Part shown: positions 37,681-38,858 of the stretch, piece after piece
How the letters are laid out: the number at the start of each line of letters is the position of its first letter
Position numbering within the stretch: the first letter of the stretch is position 1
From: Bacillus sp. ISL-37
Lineage (GTDB): Bacteria; Bacillota; Bacilli; Bacillales; Cytobacillaceae
Direction of reading: 5' to 3'
Assembly (NCBI RefSeq): GCF_018613315.1
Contig: NZ_JAGGQL010000047.1
Location: forward strand, 1 to 38,858
Length of the DNA: 38,858 bases
Program-made: the position numbers and the translations under genes
Notes under the pieces: model-generated
Told to the model about the DNA's origin: nothing
Databases searched by the model: none
What the model saw: the letters and a program-made list of their open reading frames with translations, nothing else

Positions 37681-37728
37681 TGTTGGATTTTGACGAATAC
37701 TTTTTTGGAAAAAACGGCCAATAAAAGG

Positions 37729-37757
37729 TTTACAAAACAAAGGAAAGTGGATATACT
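37729..37757 (+). promoter_or_regulatory. Strong promoter for the 37798 micro-ORF
   Basis: TTTACA (37729-37734), exactly 17 nt, then TATACT (37752-37757). The next start codon with an SD is 40 nt downstream at 37798. Confidence 0.75.
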
Positions 37758-37797
37758 TACCAATGTGGTTAAATAATTCAAAAGGAGGTCGAGTGAA

Positions 37798-37878
37798 ATG
37801 ATCATGATTGGATACTGGAATAACGCACAAACTTCATATTGTAATACGCATTCGACCGGATCGGATTGGATTATTTAA
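37798..37878 (+). CDS. Possible 26-residue peptide gene
   Basis: The ORF encodes a 26-residue peptide, beginning MIMIGYWNNAQTSY and ending GSDWII, with one Cys. It has a near-perfect SD (AAAGGAGGTCG), a promoter at 37729 and tandem terminators after it, which is what a real micro-gene would have. I do not recognise the peptide. It has no signal peptide and no long hydrophobic segment. It could be a signalling peptide, a leader peptide for attenuation of what follows, or chance. Coding status is unproven. Confidence 0.45.
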   Translation: MIMIGYWNNAQTSYCNTHSTGSDWII

Positions 37879-37904
37879 GCTGTTTTTTTACTATTACATC
37901 CATG

Positions 37905-37938
37905 GCCGCAGGGAGAATCGTGCCCCTGTGGCTTTTTT
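37905..37938 (+). terminator. First of two tandem terminators
   Basis: GCCGCAGGG pairs with CCCTGTGGC (one wobble) around a 10-nt loop, then TTTTTT. Confidence 0.85.
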
Positions 37939-37949
37939 GTGCCCATTTT

Positions 37950-37979
37950 GCCGCAGGGGAGGAATCCTTGCGGCTTTTT
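37950..37979 (+). terminator. Second of two tandem terminators
   Basis: The same 5' arm GCCGCAGGG pairs with CCTTGCGGC, then TTTTT. The two terminators share their left arm exactly and are 45 nt apart, so one is probably a duplicate. Confidence 0.83.
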
Positions 37980-38010
37980 GGGGTGGAATTAAAAAGGAGG
38001 TGAACCGATA

Positions 38011-38148
38011 ATGACCTTAAATATCTTGTTTTTTACAATTACAATCAACAAACGCCAAATGTCTTTAGAAGAAATTCGCCATAACGAAATGGTAGAAAAA
38101 ATGATTGAAGATAACAAAACCCGTCAAACAATGATGCGCCTGTTTTAA
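38011..38148 (+). CDS. yrzI: YrzI family small protein
   Basis: A 45-residue protein (MTLNILFFTITINKRQMS, then EEIRHNEMVEKM and a TRQTMMRLF end) of the YrzI family. The N-terminal ~15 residues are hydrophobic and the rest is charged and helical. It starts at ATG 38011 behind AAAAAGGAGGTGA. The family is small, Bacillus-restricted and uncharacterised. Two or three further micro-ORFs follow, the second of which resembles its N-terminus. Confidence 0.85.
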   Translation: MTLNILFFTITINKRQMSLEEIRHNEMVEKMIEDNKTRQTMMRLF

Positions 38149-38186
38149 TTCATTTGAATAATAAACTTTAGAAAGGTGGAAAGAAA

Positions 38187-38246
38187 ATGATTTATTTAAT
38201 TCAAAGAAGACTGGCTAGCTTATGGGTGGAGAAGGACACCACCTAA
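38187..38246 (+). CDS. Possible 19-residue micro-ORF
   Basis: A 19-residue reading (MIYLIQRRLASLWVEKDTT) with GAAAGGTGGA upstream of the ATG. It lies between yrzI and the YrzI-like micro-ORF. Its start is hydrophobic and basic. The good SD and position are the only evidence; it may be untranslated. Confidence 0.35.
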   Translation: MIYLIQRRLASLWVEKDTT

Positions 38247-38270
38247 CGACGGAGTCGGGAGGTAATTTGT

Positions 38271-38330
38271 ATGTCACTGCATGTATTGCTATTAACCCTC
38301 ATTTTCAAGAAAAAGAAATCCCATCGTTAA
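38271..38330 (+). CDS. Possible 19-residue YrzI-like micro-protein
   Basis: A 19-residue reading (MSLHVLLLTLIFKKKKSHR) behind the SD GGGAGGTAA. It aligns along its whole length with the YrzI N-terminus (MTLNILFFTITINKRQ): M-T/S-L-N/H-I/V-L-F/L-F/L-T-I/L-T/I-I/F-N/K-K-R/K. It therefore looks like a truncated YrzI paralogue lacking the charged C-terminal helix. A strong basic patch ends it. Translation is unproven. Confidence 0.5.
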   Translation: MSLHVLLLTLIFKKKKSHR

Positions 38331-38412
38331 CAAAATGTTCACATTAACTTCCTTTTAGCACCATCATTATATGATAAATTTGGTGTAAACACGGGTGAAT
38401 ACTAAAGGGGTG

Positions 38413-38496
38413 ATGGGCATGTTCTTGATTGTCATGGGATTGGTGATCTGTGGCGCTGTCGGTTTGGTAGTTGCTGCAGAAGTGAGTGTGGAATAG
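38413..38496 (+). CDS. Possible 27-residue single-span membrane peptide
   Basis: The ORF runs from ATG 38413 (MGMFLIVMGLVICGAVGLVV, then AAEVSVE). Nearly all of it is one hydrophobic helix with small-residue (G/A) spacing. AAAGGGGTG lies just upstream, and a second ATG two codons in is also possible. A terminator follows 12 nt after the stop. I recognise no family. Confidence 0.45.
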   Translation: MGMFLIVMGLVICGAVGLVVAAEVSVE

Positions 38497-38507
38497 AGTG
38501 TTAAAGA

Positions 38508-38537
38508 GGTATCAATCCTTGTGGTTGATGCCTTTTT
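38508..38537 (+). terminator. Terminator after the membrane micro-ORF
   Basis: GGTATCAATCC pairs with GGTTGATGCC (near-perfect) around a 4-nt loop, followed by TTTTTT. Confidence 0.83.
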
Positions 38538-38570
38538 TGTTTTCCTGAAACGCATATTTGAAAAAACGAA

Positions 38571-38597
38571 AACCCGGAGCAAATGGCCGGGTTTTTG
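38571..38597. terminator. Possible bidirectional terminator
   Basis: AACCCGG pairs with CCGGGTT (7 bp, 8-nt loop) with A's on the left and TTTTT on the right; no gene reads into it from the right within the window. Confidence 0.6.
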
Positions 38598-38631
38598 TCA
38601 TTGGAGAAAGTATAAATTTATCCACTTAGAT

Positions 38632-38858
38632 TAGTGTCTAGCACCAGCGCCTAGCCCCTCGAGTCGCTTGTCTAGCTGCGGCTCCTAACTCCTCGAGACG
38701 CTTCGGTCCTGCCAATGAAGTCAAAGAACGACTTCACTGTCAGGCCCTCCAGCGCTTGTCTGAGTTGAGCAGTCGCCTCCGCATTTCGAATTGTCTAGTT
38801 TCGCCTCCTAGAAACTCCGAAACTTCAACTCCGCCGGCAGAAGCAAAAAACGCTTCTT
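38632..38858. repeat. Dispersed Bacillaceae intergenic repeat, copy at right edge (composite)
   Basis: Three related modules of about 33 nt, each beginning GTCTAG and ending near CTCGAG/CTCCGA...CTT, start at about 38636, 38669 and 38792. Between them is the hairpin GAAGTC (38717-38722)/GACTTC (38730-38735) with the same 25-nt surroundings as at 68-92. A second, similar hairpin (AGAAGC, A-rich loop, GCTTCT) is cut by the window edge. No ORF is supported. Confidence 0.75.

Noticed and set aside
38367-38582. A 71-codon minus-strand ORF
   Set aside because: It crosses two terminators and has no convincing SD; the plus-strand micro-ORF there is better supported.

Overview
The window is chromosomal DNA from a low-to-moderate GC Gram-positive of the family Bacillaceae. 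Gene content and order match the Bacillus subtilis relA to yrhC segment almost gene for gene: rel, dtd, yrvJ, yrzK, hisS, aspS, 6S RNA, tcdA, rarA, cymR, iscS, mnmA, yrrB, recD2, yrrD, yrzR, yrzQ, yrrI, alaS, ireB, ruvX, yrzB, mltG, trmR, trhP1, trhP2, udk, greA, pbpI, yrrS, yrzA, mtnN, yrhC, yrzI. The genus cannot be fixed from sequence alone. The repeat types suggest a Mesobacillus/Cytobacillus-like lineage rather than B. subtilis itself, but that is a guess. There are no phage genes, transposases, CRISPR arrays or rRNA/tRNA genes.

Layout. 1-2970 holds a dispersed repeat, rel (apparently frameshifted) and dtd. 3016-3440 is a tandem hairpin array between two converging terminators. 3467-5601 has a secreted SH3b/amidase cell-wall hydrolase (minus strand) and YrzK. 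5609-9117 is the hisS-aspS operon behind a T-box leader. 9175-9996 is a 6S RNA followed by an array of eleven exact 52-nt units. 10161-16144 holds tcdA, rarA (minus), cymR, iscS, mnmA and a TPR protein. 16226-21007 holds recD2, yrrD, two small proteins, a 20-nt-period AT-rich array and an AI-2E-type permease. 21023-25061 is T-box-controlled alaS followed by ireB, ruvX and yrzB, then another ~52-nt array. 25685-33928 holds mltG, the tRNA wobble-uridine genes trmR, trhP1 and trhP2, then udk, greA, pbpI and yrrS. 33964-37657 has yrzA (minus), mtaD, mtnN, the largest 52-nt array and yrhC. 37729-38496 is a run of micro-ORFs including YrzI. The window ends inside a second copy of the dispersed repeat.

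Functional themes. Much of the window serves translation: three aminoacyl-tRNA synthetases, two of them transcription units with T-boxes, D-aminoacyl-tRNA editing, and six tRNA-modification genes (tcdA, iscS, mnmA, trmR, trhP1, trhP2). Cell-wall genes (YrvJ, MltG, PbpI) and replication/repair genes (RarA, RecD2, RuvX) are interspersed. Next to mtnN, the B. subtilis cysteine-recycling neighbours yrrT, mccA and mccB are absent, and an MTA/SAH deaminase (mtaD) is present instead.

The most unusual feature is a set of intergenic tandem arrays. Four arrays of inverted-repeat units share a 51-53 nt period although their sequences belong to at least three families. A fifth array has an exact 20-nt period. 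All five begin just downstream of an intrinsic terminator. I know of no formal description of this class. Other points of interest are a greA terminator whose 3' arm is also the pbpI ribosome-binding site, a 26-codon ORF with its own near-consensus promoter and tandem terminators, and an unassigned structured RNA candidate before trmR.
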